Source of the DNA: Planctomycetota bacterium
GTDB taxonomy: Bacteria; Planctomycetota; Planctomycetia; Gemmatales; Gemmataceae
Length of the DNA stretch: 50,850 nucleotides
Direction: 5' to 3'
NCBI GenBank assembly: GCA_021413735.1
Contig: JAIOPV010000187.1
Coordinates: 35,582-86,431 of the forward strand
Under the pieces are notes generated by a model. The model searched no databases, was not told where the DNA came from, and saw only the letters and a program-made list of their open reading frames with translations. This document shows positions 14,760 through 22,338 of the stretch, piece after piece (position 1 is the first letter of the stretch; the number at the start of each line of letters is the position of its first letter). Position numbers and translations under genes: made by a program.

Positions 14760-16673
14760 CTTCACAACGTGAACGGTCACCTTCGACGGATGCTTCTCGT
14801 CGTGATACACGCGGTGCGTCTGTTTCTTGAAGTCGCTGTCGCTGGCTTTGTAGATGTCGCAGAAGGTTTGCGGGTTGCGATCCACCAGCGGGAACCATGT
14901 CGATTGCACCTGCACCATGAGCCGATGCCCAGGTCGGAACGTGTGCAGCGTGTCAGGCATCGTGAACTTGATCTTCGTGATCTCGCTAGGCTTGAACGGC
15001 TCCGGCTTCTCAAACGAGTTGCGGAACTTGCCCCTGAACGGCTCGCCGCGAACGAGCTGCTGATAACCGCCCATCTTCACGCCGGTCGGGTTCGGGTTCA
15101 GATCGGGGAAGTCGTCGGGGTACACGTCGATGAGCTTCACGACCCAGTCGGCATCGGTGCCGGTTGTGGACACGAACAACTCCACTTCGATCGGCCCGCC
15201 GACCGTGAGGTCTTCTTTCAGCACGCCAGTCTGATACACGAGCACATCGGGCCGCGACGCCGCGAATCGCTGGTCAGCCGTCATGTATTCCTGGGCCATG
15301 CCGATTGTCGTCTTGTTGATGTACGGCACCGGCTTCGCGGGATCGCTGACGAACTCATCGAATGGTGGAACAGGATTGCCGACGGATTCCTTGATTACCG
15401 CGTCGGAGAGGCTGCCGGCTTCCAAGAAATATGCCCTCGCCTTCGCTCCCTTCGGTGGCCACGCATCGAAACGCCGCCACACGTTCGTGCCCGTCTCGAA
15501 GACCCACGCCTTCGGCACCTTGTTCTCGCCCTTTCCCTTCAGATGAAACTCGAAGAACGGGAACTCGATCTTCTCTCGGTAAAACTCGCAGGTCTTCGCG
15601 TTGAAGCTCACTTCGCCGAGCTTGTCGCCGTCCTGGTTGCTCCAACCGCCGTGAACCCACGGGCCCATCACGAGGTGATTGTGCGCTGGCGGCGTGTTCG
15701 CTTCCGCGGCCTTGAAGGTTTCGAGCGCTCCGAACAGGTTCTCCGCATCGAACCAGCCGCCGACGGTCAGCACGGCAGGCTTGATGTTCTTGACGTGCTG
15801 CCGCATGTTGCGGGCTTTCCAGAAGTCGTCGTAGTTCGGGTGGTCGAACACTTCCTTCCAGAACGCGATCTCGCCCTTGTGGAACTTCAGGTCGGCGTTC
15901 TTGAGCGGTCCCATTTCGAGGAAGAATTTGTAGCCGTCGGGGGTGCCGTGCTCGAACGGCAGGTACGGATACTTCGTCGTGGGCTCGGGTCGCGGCTTGC
16001 CGAACCGTGGCATGAAGTTGAAGACGTGCGGCAGGAACAACGCTCCATTGTGGTGCCAGTCGTCGCCAATGAACCAGTCCATGACCGGGGCCTGCGGGCT
16101 CGACGCTTTGAGCGCCGGGTGTGCGTCGACCATGCCCGCGACGGTGTAGAATCCCGGATACGAGATGCCGGTCTGCCCGACCTTGCCGTTGTTGCCCTTC
16201 ACGTTCTTCAGCAGCCATTCGATGGTGTCGAAGGTGTCGGTGCTCTCGTCGATGTCCTTGCCCTTCTTGGCGATGTTGTGCGGCCGCACGTTCACGTATT
16301 CGCCTTCCGACGACCACCGCCCCCGCACATCCTGATTGACGAAGATGTAGCCGGCTTTGACGTAGCGATCGCCGGGTCGCAGCGAGTCTGGGTACTTGTC
16401 GACGCCATACGGGGCGCAGTTGTACGGCGTGCGAATCAGCATGATGGGGTAGGTTTGCGAGTCGTCCTTGGGCACGAAGACGTTCGTGAACAGCTTGACG
16501 CCGTCACGCATCGGAATGAGGTATTCGTACTTGGTGTAGTTCGCCTTGATGTAGTCGCGTAGCTCGGTCGCTTCTTCGGCTTTGGTGAGTTGTCGCGGCG
16601 GTGGCGGGGTCGTTTGAGCGAGTACTGGCAGTGGCGTGATGAGGATCGCGAGGAGCAGCAACCATCTGGACAT
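14757..16673 (-). CDS. CocE/NonD family exported acyl hydrolase (X-Pro dipeptidyl-peptidase-like)
   Basis: A 638-residue serine hydrolase of the CocE/PepX group, whose members cleave esters or N-acylated substrates. A signal peptide (MSRWLLLLAILITPLPVLAQ) directs it out of the cytoplasm. The catalytic triad is visible: Ser171 in GISYPG, Asp309 in GGWFD and His341 in GPWVHGG. The C-terminal jelly-roll domain typical of the family runs from about residue 390 to the end ('EVELFVSTTGTDADWVVKL', 'RFRPGHRLMVQV'-type strands). I use the ATG at 16673 with AAGGTG upstream; the frame is open further but without a signal. It lies 20 bases after the PIN-domain gene in a minus-strand run, with no functional link visible. 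Confidence 0.92.
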   Translation of the reverse strand: MSRWLLLLAILITPLPVLAQTTPPPPRQLTKAEEATELRDYIKANYTKYEYLIPMRDGVKLFTNVFVPKDDSQTYPIMLIRTPYNCAPYGVDKYPDSLRPGDRYVKAGYIFVNQDVRGRWSSEGEYVNVRPHNIAKKGKDIDESTDTFDTIEWLLKNVKGNNGKVGQTGISYPGFYTVAGMVDAHPALKASSPQAPVMDWFIGDDWHHNGALFLPHVFNFMPRFGKPRPEPTTKYPYLPFEHGTPDGYKFFLEMGPLKNADLKFHKGEIAFWKEVFDHPNYDDFWKARNMRQHVKNIKPAVLTVGGWFDAENLFGALETFKAAEANTPPAHNHLVMGPWVHGGWSNQDGDKLGEVSFNAKTCEFYREKIEFPFFEFHLKGKGENKVPKAWVFETGTNVWRRFDAWPPKGAKARAYFLEAGSLSDAVIKESVGNPVPPFDEFVSDPAKPVPYINKTTIGMAQEYMTADQRFAASRPDVLVYQTGVLKEDLTVGGPIEVELFVSTTGTDADWVVKLIDVYPDDFPDLNPNPTGVKMGGYQQLVRGEPFRGKFRNSFEKPEPFKPSEITKIKFTMPDTLHTFRPGHRLMVQVQSTWFPLVDRNPQTFCDIYKASDSDFKKQTHRVYHDEKHPSKVTVHVVK

Positions 16674-16692
16674 GGAGCACCTTTGCGGTGGG

Positions 16693-17148
16693 TCAGGGGG
16701 TGAAGATTGGCACGCCGACATTGGCAGCGGTGCGGGTGAGGTTTGGGTCGATTGTGGCCAGCGGCAGCTTCAAACGCAAAGCAAGTTCGAGATATGCGGC
16801 GTCGTAAACCGGCAGCGAGTACGCTCGAGCGAGAGGGAGAATGTGGCTCCAGGCGCGAGCCGACATTTCACCATCGACGAAAAACGGAAAGCTGTGTAAA
16901 CCCGCCAGGAAATTGTCGACCTGTGCCCTCGTCCCCGAACCACGAAGTTCGGCTGCGAGGAGAGCCTCAGCAACCTGGAGTGACCAACACAGAGGAACAG
17001 CGGGGACATTCAAAGGCATGCGCCACAGAACGTCGGATGGGTAGGTGTTGGCGTTCCCGAGGAACGACCACGCAAGCGCAACCGAAGGATGAAGAATAAG
17101 TGTGGGGGCGCCTCGCGCAATCGGATGCCAAAGTGCAACGGGCGTCAT
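16693..17148 (-). CDS. PIN-domain (VapC-like) toxin, first catalytic Asp replaced by His
   Basis: A 151-residue PIN-domain protein, the toxin half of a type II toxin-antitoxin pair; active VapC toxins are Mg-dependent RNases that cut tRNA or rRNA. Three of the four acidic residues are present: Glu61 (VAEALL), Asp116 (VYDAAYLELA) and Asp134 (ATIDPNL). The first, normally in a pattern such as VLDASVALAW, reads LILHPSVALAW: His20-Pro21 (CAT CCT) in place of Asp-Ala. That should weaken metal binding, so the toxin may be inactive or altered. Its ATG overlaps the antitoxin stop by four bases (ATGA), as is usual for translationally coupled pairs. Confidence 0.85.
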   Translation of the reverse strand: MTPVALWHPIARGAPTLILHPSVALAWSFLGNANTYPSDVLWRMPLNVPAVPLCWSLQVAEALLAAELRGSGTRAQVDNFLAGLHSFPFFVDGEMSARAWSHILPLARAYSLPVYDAAYLELALRLKLPLATIDPNLTRTAANVGVPIFTP

Positions 17149-17435
17149 TTCTTCACCCTATACTTTGCGAGATATTCTTCCCGCCCCATTCCTTCGGGGG
17201 GGGGGACAGGAGCATCGCTTCGCAATCCAGACCACTCGCGAATTAGCGCATTGCGTCGTTCGACAAGGGCGGCATCTTCTTCTGGGGGTGGTAGTATTGG
17301 TAGCTTCGGAGGGGGGGGCGTAAGCTCCCCGATCCATTTTTCGCCGTCGGTGATAACAACCCGATTGCCAGTGGCTGTCAAATTGAGCAGTTCTGGCAAG
17401 CGGTTGCGGGCTTCTTCGAGTGTCACCGTTATCAT
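17145..17435 (-). CDS. Phd/YefM-type antitoxin
   Basis: A 96-residue protein matching prevent-host-death antitoxins: 'ITVTLEEARNRLPELLNLTA' (dimer and DNA-binding part) followed by 'GNRVVITDGEKWIGELTPPP', then a Pro-rich linker and a charged C-terminus with 'EYLAKYRVKK' that would wrap the PIN toxin. Such proteins neutralise the toxin and repress their own promoter. A good AGGAAG site lies before the ATG. The gene starts 18 bases after the stop of the aldo/keto reductase gene, so a private promoter would have to lie inside that gene. Confidence 0.88.
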   Translation of the reverse strand: MITVTLEEARNRLPELLNLTATGNRVVITDGEKWIGELTPPPPKLPILPPPEEDAALVERRNALIREWSGLRSDAPVPPPEGMGREEYLAKYRVKK

Positions 17436-17453
17436 GATTCGCTTCCTGCGGGA

Positions 17454-18416
17454 TCAAGCCGGGTTCGCCTTCAGAAACTCATCTATCGCATTCACTTCGT
17501 CCGGCGTCAATTGCCAATCGGCAGCGCCGACCAGCTCCTTCAACTGACCCGGCTTGCGGGCGCCCACGATCGCAGCAGTCACGGCCGGATGTCGCAGCAC
17601 CCACGCAATCGCGGTTTCGCCTGGCGTGCGACCGTGCTTCGCCCCGATCGAACGCAGCAACTCCACGAGGTTCAGGTTTCGCGTTAGCAGCGGTTCCTGG
17701 TAGTGCTTGTTCTTCTCCTTGCGCCAGTCGTCGGCGGGCATCGCCGCGATGCGTTCGCGTGTCATCGCACCCGTGAGCAGCCCAGACGCCATCGGCGAAT
17801 ACGCGATCACGCCGATGTTGTTCTCCAGGCAGTGCGGCAGGATGCTCTCTTCCACTTCGGGGCGAACCATCGAGTACGGCGGTTGCAGCGACGTGATCGG
17901 TCCATACTTCGACACGCGGCTCATCTGCTCGGCCGAGAAGTTCGACACGCCAGCCCAGCGAATCTTGCCTTCCTCCTTGAGCTTCTGCACGGCCTGCCAG
18001 CCTTCCTCGATGTCCTCGTCGGGTTCTGGCCAGTGGATCTGGTACAGGTCGATCACGTCGATCTTCAGGCGTTTCAAGCTTGCTTCGCACTCGCGGCGAA
18101 TGCTGTCGGCTTTCAGCGACTTCCCGATCTGCCGCTTCTCGTCCCAGATGCGGGCGCACTTCGTGAACACATACGGGCGCTTTGCGACGCCTTCGAGCGC
18201 CTTGGCGACCACCTCTTCTGAGTGCCCCAGACCGTATACCGCGGCGGTGTCGATCCAGTTGATGCCGAGGTCAATTGCTTCGCGGATGGTAGCCACGGAA
18301 TCGGTGTCGTCTTGCGCACCCCAGCCGAATGCCCAACCGCCGCCACCGATGGCCCACGCACCGAAACCGATGCGTGTGATGTGCAGGTCCGAGTTGCCGA
18401 GTTTTCGTGTCTGCAT
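17454..18416 (-). CDS. aldo/keto reductase
   Basis: A 320-residue NADPH-dependent oxidoreductase of the AKR superfamily. The catalytic tetrad is complete: Asp56, Tyr61 (AAVYGLGHSE), Lys86 (FTKCARIW) and His128 (LYQIHWP). The C-terminal cofactor motif 'AAIVGARKPGQLKE' is present. The wide-open 'TRIGFGAWAIGGGGWAFGWG' N-terminus and the 'PYSMVRPEVEESILPHCLENNIGVIAYSPMASGLLTG' region place it near the YajO/general stress protein 69 branch. The substrate is unknown. The start at 18416 has GGAG about ten bases upstream; the frame continues to 18533 without homology-like sequence. It is divergent from the 18477 gene with a 60-base gap. Confidence 0.93.
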   Translation of the reverse strand: MQTRKLGNSDLHITRIGFGAWAIGGGGWAFGWGAQDDTDSVATIREAIDLGINWIDTAAVYGLGHSEEVVAKALEGVAKRPYVFTKCARIWDEKRQIGKSLKADSIRRECEASLKRLKIDVIDLYQIHWPEPDEDIEEGWQAVQKLKEEGKIRWAGVSNFSAEQMSRVSKYGPITSLQPPYSMVRPEVEESILPHCLENNIGVIAYSPMASGLLTGAMTRERIAAMPADDWRKEKNKHYQEPLLTRNLNLVELLRSIGAKHGRTPGETAIAWVLRHPAVTAAIVGARKPGQLKELVGAADWQLTPDEVNAIDEFLKANPA

Positions 18417-18476
18417 CGTCGCGACTCCGTGTTCCCTATGTGGGCGGTGGGCAAGCCCACCGCTAAATGAGTTGGT

Positions 18477-19865
18477 ATGCAACCCATCGTACTGATTAAC
18501 GCCGTCGGGCTTACACCACGACTCCTCCAGCACGCTCCCCGCCTCAAGGCGATCGCGGAAGCGGGTTGGGTCGCGAATATGCCGGAGGTGCTGCCGGCGG
18601 TCACGTGCACGGCACAGGCCACGCTACTGACCGGTGAGTTGCCGAGCAAGCACGGCATCGTCGCGAACGGCTGGCTATTCCGCGACACGAACGAGGTGCG
18701 GTTCTGGCAGCAGAGCAACCGACTGATTCAGGCTGAACCGCTGTACGTCACCGCGAAGAACCGTGCGAAGGAACGCGGGTTGCCGTTCGAGTGCGCGAAA
18801 CTGTTCTGGTGGTTCAACCAGGGAGCAGCCGTTGACATCAGCGTGACGCCGAAGCCGCACTACGCGGTGAATGGGAACAAGGCATTCGGCATCACCGGGA
18901 ACTCGCAGGAGTTGTGCGATGGCTTTGAACGCAAACTTGGACCATTCCCATTCCCTGCGTTTTGGGGGCCGATGGCGGGCGTGAAGAGTACGCAGTGGAT
19001 TGCCGCATTGGCGCAAATGGTCTTCCCCGTTTACTACGCCACCGGGGATTTAACACTCGTGTACCTGCCGCACCTCGACTACGAACCGCAGCGGTTCGGC
19101 CCAAAAGGCTGTGACATGGCACGCTGCGTGAGGGAACTCGACGATGCGTGCGCCCCGTTGCTAGATGCCGCTAAGAGGTTCGGGGCGCAAGTGTGGGTTG
19201 TCAGCGAGTACGGGCACTGCGATGTGACGCGGCCGGTGTATTTGAATCGCGTGCTCCGAGAAGCGAAGTTTCTCGAAGTGCGGCAGGGGCCGTTCGGCGA
19301 ACAGCTCGATCTGTACGCTTCACGAGCGTTCGCGGTGTGCGATCACCAACTCGCTCACGTCTACGTTCGCGATGCGGAAGATGTGCCGCGAGTGCGCGAT
19401 CTGCTCGGGCCTGTTCGCGGTGTCGCGAAGGTGTTGGTCGGGGAGGAGCGCGCGACAATCGGCCTCGACCACGAACGTAGCGGCGAGATCGTGTTGCTGT
19501 CGGAGCCGGATGCGTGGTTCGCGTATCCGTTCTGGCTCGATGATCGCGTCGCACCAGACTACGCCCGTGCGGTCGCCATTCACGCGAAACCGGGGTTCGA
19601 TCCGTGCGAGCTGTTCTTCGATCCAAAGCTGATGTTCCCGAAGTTGCACGCGGCGCGTCGGCTCATCCAGAAGAAGCTCGGGTTCCGCATGACGATGGAC
19701 GTGGTTTCACTGGATGCAACGATTGTGCGGGGTAGTCATGGCCTCGCTGCAACCGACCCGATTGATCGACCCATCCTGATTGGTCATGGCCCGAACCCCG
19801 GCCCGAGTGTTCCCATGACAGAGGTGAAGGAAATGCTACTCACAGCTCTTGGGCTGGGACGATAA
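18477..19865 (+). CDS. alkaline phosphatase superfamily protein (nucleotide pyrophosphatase/phosphodiesterase-like)
   Basis: A 462-residue cytoplasmic protein without a signal peptide. It has the layout of type I phosphodiesterase/nucleotide pyrophosphatases: 'PAVTCTAQATLLTGELPSKHGIVANGW' (the catalytic Thr region), 'VYLPHLDYEPQRFGP' (Asp ligand region) and 'VWVVSEYGHCDV' (second metal site), with a late 'RGSHGLAATD' where the third His sits. At the very N-terminus the usual metal-binding Asp is missing: 'PIVLINAVGLTPRLL' in place of a D-G-L type motif. This may be a subfamily feature. The substrate is unknown. Similar proteins accompany ebo clusters in other bacteria, but no ebo genes are visible here. 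Confidence 0.75.
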   Translation: MQPIVLINAVGLTPRLLQHAPRLKAIAEAGWVANMPEVLPAVTCTAQATLLTGELPSKHGIVANGWLFRDTNEVRFWQQSNRLIQAEPLYVTAKNRAKERGLPFECAKLFWWFNQGAAVDISVTPKPHYAVNGNKAFGITGNSQELCDGFERKLGPFPFPAFWGPMAGVKSTQWIAALAQMVFPVYYATGDLTLVYLPHLDYEPQRFGPKGCDMARCVRELDDACAPLLDAAKRFGAQVWVVSEYGHCDVTRPVYLNRVLREAKFLEVRQGPFGEQLDLYASRAFAVCDHQLAHVYVRDAEDVPRVRDLLGPVRGVAKVLVGEERATIGLDHERSGEIVLLSEPDAWFAYPFWLDDRVAPDYARAVAIHAKPGFDPCELFFDPKLMFPKLHAARRLIQKKLGFRMTMDVVSLDATIVRGSHGLAATDPIDRPILIGHGPNPGPSVPMTEVKEMLLTALGLGR

Positions 19866-19918
19866 CGCGAATAGTAAGGACACCCAGGAAGTGTTCGTCG
19901 TTCGCAAGGAGTTCAGCC

Positions 19919-20275
19919 GTGATCCGTTCCGCATTCGGTCTGTCGGTGATTGCGCTCTGCCTGTCGGGAAGTGTTGCGTCGGCACAAAGCCCCGCGATCG
20001 GGCAACTTGCTCTGCCGGGCGACCTCTACGGCTACTCGCCGTTGGTTCCCACCATCGACCCGTTCCCGTCGCGATCGACGGGGTATGCTCCGTCGATGTT
20101 TGGCCCCAACGGCGGGAAGCGGCTGTACTATCCGGCCGTCACGCGGCTGCAGGCTCCGACTCCCGTGGCTTCGGGCGTTGTGGTTCCCGGTGCTGTTGCC
20201 GGACCGATTGAACCAACGGTGGTGGTGCCGCCGACCGTATACGCACGCGGCTACCGTCGCTTTGGTCGGAACTGA
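19919..20275 (+). CDS. small exported protein of unknown function
   Basis: A 118-residue protein starting with GTG, preceded at the ideal distance by AAGGAG. The signal peptide is clear (VIRSAFGLSVIALCLSGSVASAQS, cleavage after ASA). The mature ~95 residues are rich in Pro, Tyr, Gly and Val with no cysteines and no motif I recognise; 'YSPLVPTIDPFPSRSTGYAP' and 'VYARGYRRFGRN' suggest an unfolded or surface-associated chain. It begins 53 bases after the phosphodiesterase-family gene and could share its transcript. A palindrome follows at 20287. Confidence 0.65.
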   Translation: MIRSAFGLSVIALCLSGSVASAQSPAIGQLALPGDLYGYSPLVPTIDPFPSRSTGYAPSMFGPNGGKRLYYPAVTRLQAPTPVASGVVVPGAVAGPIEPTVVVPPTVYARGYRRFGRN

Positions 20276-20286
20276 GAGCAGTATCA

Positions 20287-20346
20287 GTCCGAGCCCGAGC
20301 GCCAGCGAGGGAGCGGTGGAACCCTCGCTCGCGCTCGGGCTCAGAC
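20287..20346. repeat. GAGCCCGAGCGC inverted repeat, copy 1
   Basis: GTCCGAGCCCGAGCGCCAGC pairs imperfectly with GCTCGCGCTCGGGCTCAGAC. A more perfect copy is at 27631-27694. It lies between convergent genes (the 19919 gene and the 20724 minus-strand gene), which suits termination from both sides. Confidence 0.75.
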
Positions 20347-20373
20347 CAAGAATGCGGATCGACCGGACTTGTA

Positions 20374-20724
20374 TCAGCGATTCGCTGTGGGCTGTGCCGG
20401 CTTCTGTGGTGACAGCAGCCAACCGCTCAAGGAGTTATCTTTCGTTGGCGCTGGCGGCGGGGGTGCTGCTACCCCTGGGCCAGGCGTGCTGACTGGCGCC
20501 GTCGTTGGCTGACCGTCTTGATTCGCCTTGTCGGTTGCCATCTTTCCGAGCTTCTGGAAGAACGACGACGAATCTTCCACAACCTTCTTCGTCTGCACTT
20601 CTGTGTCAATCTGAAGATTCCCGTCAGTCGCACGGCCGACGCTCAACTTGTACCATCCGCAGTACCAGCCGATGCCAGCGAATCCGACGACGAACAAACC
20701 AACCAGGGCAAGCAAGTTCCGCAT
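20374..20724 (-). CDS. small membrane-anchored protein of unknown function
   Basis: A 116-residue protein with one N-terminal membrane segment ('LLALVGLFVVGFAGIGWYCG', about residues 4-23) and a hydrophilic exterior: a short beta-like part 'YKLSVGRATDGNLQIDTEVQ', a charged helix 'KKVVEDSSSFFQKLGKMATD' and a Pro/Ala-rich C-terminal tail. The ATG at 20724 is preceded by GGGGA at eight bases. The frame is open to 21042, but that part is repeat-derived. I do not recognise the family. Confidence 0.65.
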   Translation of the reverse strand: MRNLLALVGLFVVGFAGIGWYCGWYKLSVGRATDGNLQIDTEVQTKKVVEDSSSFFQKLGKMATDKANQDGQPTTAPVSTPGPGVAAPPPPAPTKDNSLSGWLLSPQKPAQPTANR

Positions 20725-21093
20725 CGTGATATCCCCGTTCCCGAGAGAATTCAGACGCTCGGAAATACCCACCTTACCCCTCCCGTGCAAGCCCAGCCTT
20801 CGCGACGGAAGTGGCGAGAAGTGGCGAGAGTGAAGTCGGGATGCGGGAAAGACAAAAGGCGAATTTCGGGCACGGGCAGGGGCACGGGCACGGGCACGGA
20901 CAAAACCAATGACGGGAAGTGGGCAACGCACGAACTCAGCAGTCGAACTGATCGGCCAATTCCTCTTGTCCGTGCTCCTGCCCGTGCCCGAAATTGGTTT
21001 TTCCCGTTTCCCGTCTCGTCTTGCCCGATGACGATGCTCCAAAAACGTGCTGTTCTGATTCGGTAATACACGGGTTTGTGCTACACTTTCCCC
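20725..21093. other. divergent spacer with a GGGCAC-rich inverted repeat
   Basis: AATTTCGGGCACGGGCAG (20862-20879) is exactly complementary to CTGCCCGTGCCCGAAATT (20978-20995). The left arm continues as a run of GGGCAC hexamers to about 20900. No gene is visible. A promoter for each flanking gene must lie at the edges; TACACT near 21082 is a possible -10 for the acetyltransferase gene, without a convincing -35. Confidence 0.6.
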
Positions 21094-22005
21094 ATGCTCT
21101 CCATCATTTCACCAGCGTCACCCGATGAGCTGACGCCCGCGTTGAACCTGATATTCGGCGGTCGCGCCGGAGCGGACGGCCTTATCGAGCCGTATCGCAC
21201 GGCGTTGACCTCGGGGGATCGCGATCCTCAGGGGTTGCACGTTGCACGCGACTCCAATGGGGGGTTGCGCGGAGCAATGTTGGCGCAACCGCTGCAAGGG
21301 GCGCTCGGGATCATGTGGCCGCCGAAAGCGGAAGCCGTCGAGATCGAAGATGCGCTTGTGCTCGCCGCGGCAGACTGGCTGCGGGGTCGCGGGGTGAAGG
21401 TGTGCCAGGTTTTTGCGACACCAGAAGAATTGACAGACCTCGCACCGCTCGTTCGTCATGGCTTCCAACGCACCACCGAACTCGTGTTCATGAGTCGCGA
21501 TCTGTCTCCAGATGAATCGCTGCCGGAGCCGATTCACCCGATCATCTTTATTCCGGAAAGCCCGCCGTTCTCGCCTGAGTTCCGCGAAGCTCTGCTTTCG
21601 ACGCACGAACGCAGCATGGACTGCCCCGAGTTGAACGGCGAACGCACCGCTGACGAACTTCTTGCGGGCTTTGCGGACTGGGTTCCAGGCAACGAGTGGT
21701 ATCTCGCGGTTGATCGGGATGTTGTGCTGGGTGTCGTGCTGTTCGCGGCTGGCACCGAACCCGACGTGTTGGAGCTTTCCTACCTTGGTGTTGTGCCGTT
21801 GTTCAGGCAGTGTGGCTTTGGCACCGAGTTGCTGGACTTCGCGATTGCTGCTGCAACACTCTCGAAGGTGAACAAGCTCGTGGTGACGGTCGATGCGAGA
21901 AACGAGCCTGGCCTGCGGCTGTATCGCAAACGCGGCTTCGTCGAGACCGCTCGCCATGAGGTTTTCCTGGCACATTGGCCTGCGGTGGTTCCTCCCGAAA
22001 ATTAG
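21094..22005 (+). CDS. GNAT family N-acetyltransferase
   Basis: A 303-residue protein with a C-terminal GNAT domain (about residues 150-300). The acetyl-CoA-binding loop is R238-Q-C-G-F-G243 after the strand 'VLELSYLGVVPLF', followed by 'LVVTVDARNEPGLRLYRKRGFVET', the usual fourth-strand and bulge pattern. The N-terminal half looks like a degenerate second GNAT fold ('GGLRGAMLAQPLQGALGIMW', then 'FATPEELTDLAPLVRHGFQR'). Tandem or two-domain GNATs acetylate amines, peptides or antibiotics; the substrate cannot be inferred. The start at 21094 gives the first natural ATG. Confidence 0.82.
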   Translation: MLSIISPASPDELTPALNLIFGGRAGADGLIEPYRTALTSGDRDPQGLHVARDSNGGLRGAMLAQPLQGALGIMWPPKAEAVEIEDALVLAAADWLRGRGVKVCQVFATPEELTDLAPLVRHGFQRTTELVFMSRDLSPDESLPEPIHPIIFIPESPPFSPEFREALLSTHERSMDCPELNGERTADELLAGFADWVPGNEWYLAVDRDVVLGVVLFAAGTEPDVLELSYLGVVPLFRQCGFGTELLDFAIAAATLSKVNKLVVTVDARNEPGLRLYRKRGFVETARHEVFLAHWPAVVPPEN

Positions 22006-22338
22006 CGGCCTGCGAAGTCGCAAGCGGCTTCGCAGACGTCCCAGGTCACATCTTCACTCCAATTTTCCTCAAGTCGGGTTCGGTGGGCGCGAGTTTGCGG
22101 CTTGCGCCAAACGGCGCCACGTTGCGCTATCTGGCGCGAATGCTGCGCGCACACACGGTGCGCCTAACTCTGCCGACCGCGCCCAGCACCATCACACGTC
22201 ACCTGCCACAACCGACCTTCCGGCGCGTAGGCGCACCCCCTTCCGCGCTGATACTTAGGGAGTACCAGAGCAACATCCCGACACCGCAACAAACCGCGCC
22301 CGAGCCATAAACCGCTTGCGCGCCGTGGGAGACCGTTT
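22006..22338. other. spacer upstream of dnaA
   Basis: It contains a short palindrome, CTGCGAAG and CTTCGCAG around TCGCAAGCGG (22010-22035), related to the common GCCGCTTGCGGC family. The rest is GC-rich with several GGCGC-type short repeats. I see no gene, no clear DnaA box and no convincing promoter. Confidence 0.5.

Noticed and set aside
14718..16562. 614-codon open frame on the plus strand
   Set aside because: Antisense to the CocE-type hydrolase with its complete catalytic triad; the product has no recognisable features and begins in an inverted repeat.
18477..19865. Part of an ebo (edge-localised biogenesis) gene cluster
   Set aside because: The phosphodiesterase-family protein resembles one found with ebo genes, but no UbiA-like, TatD-like or dehydroquinate-synthase-like ebo partner is in the window.
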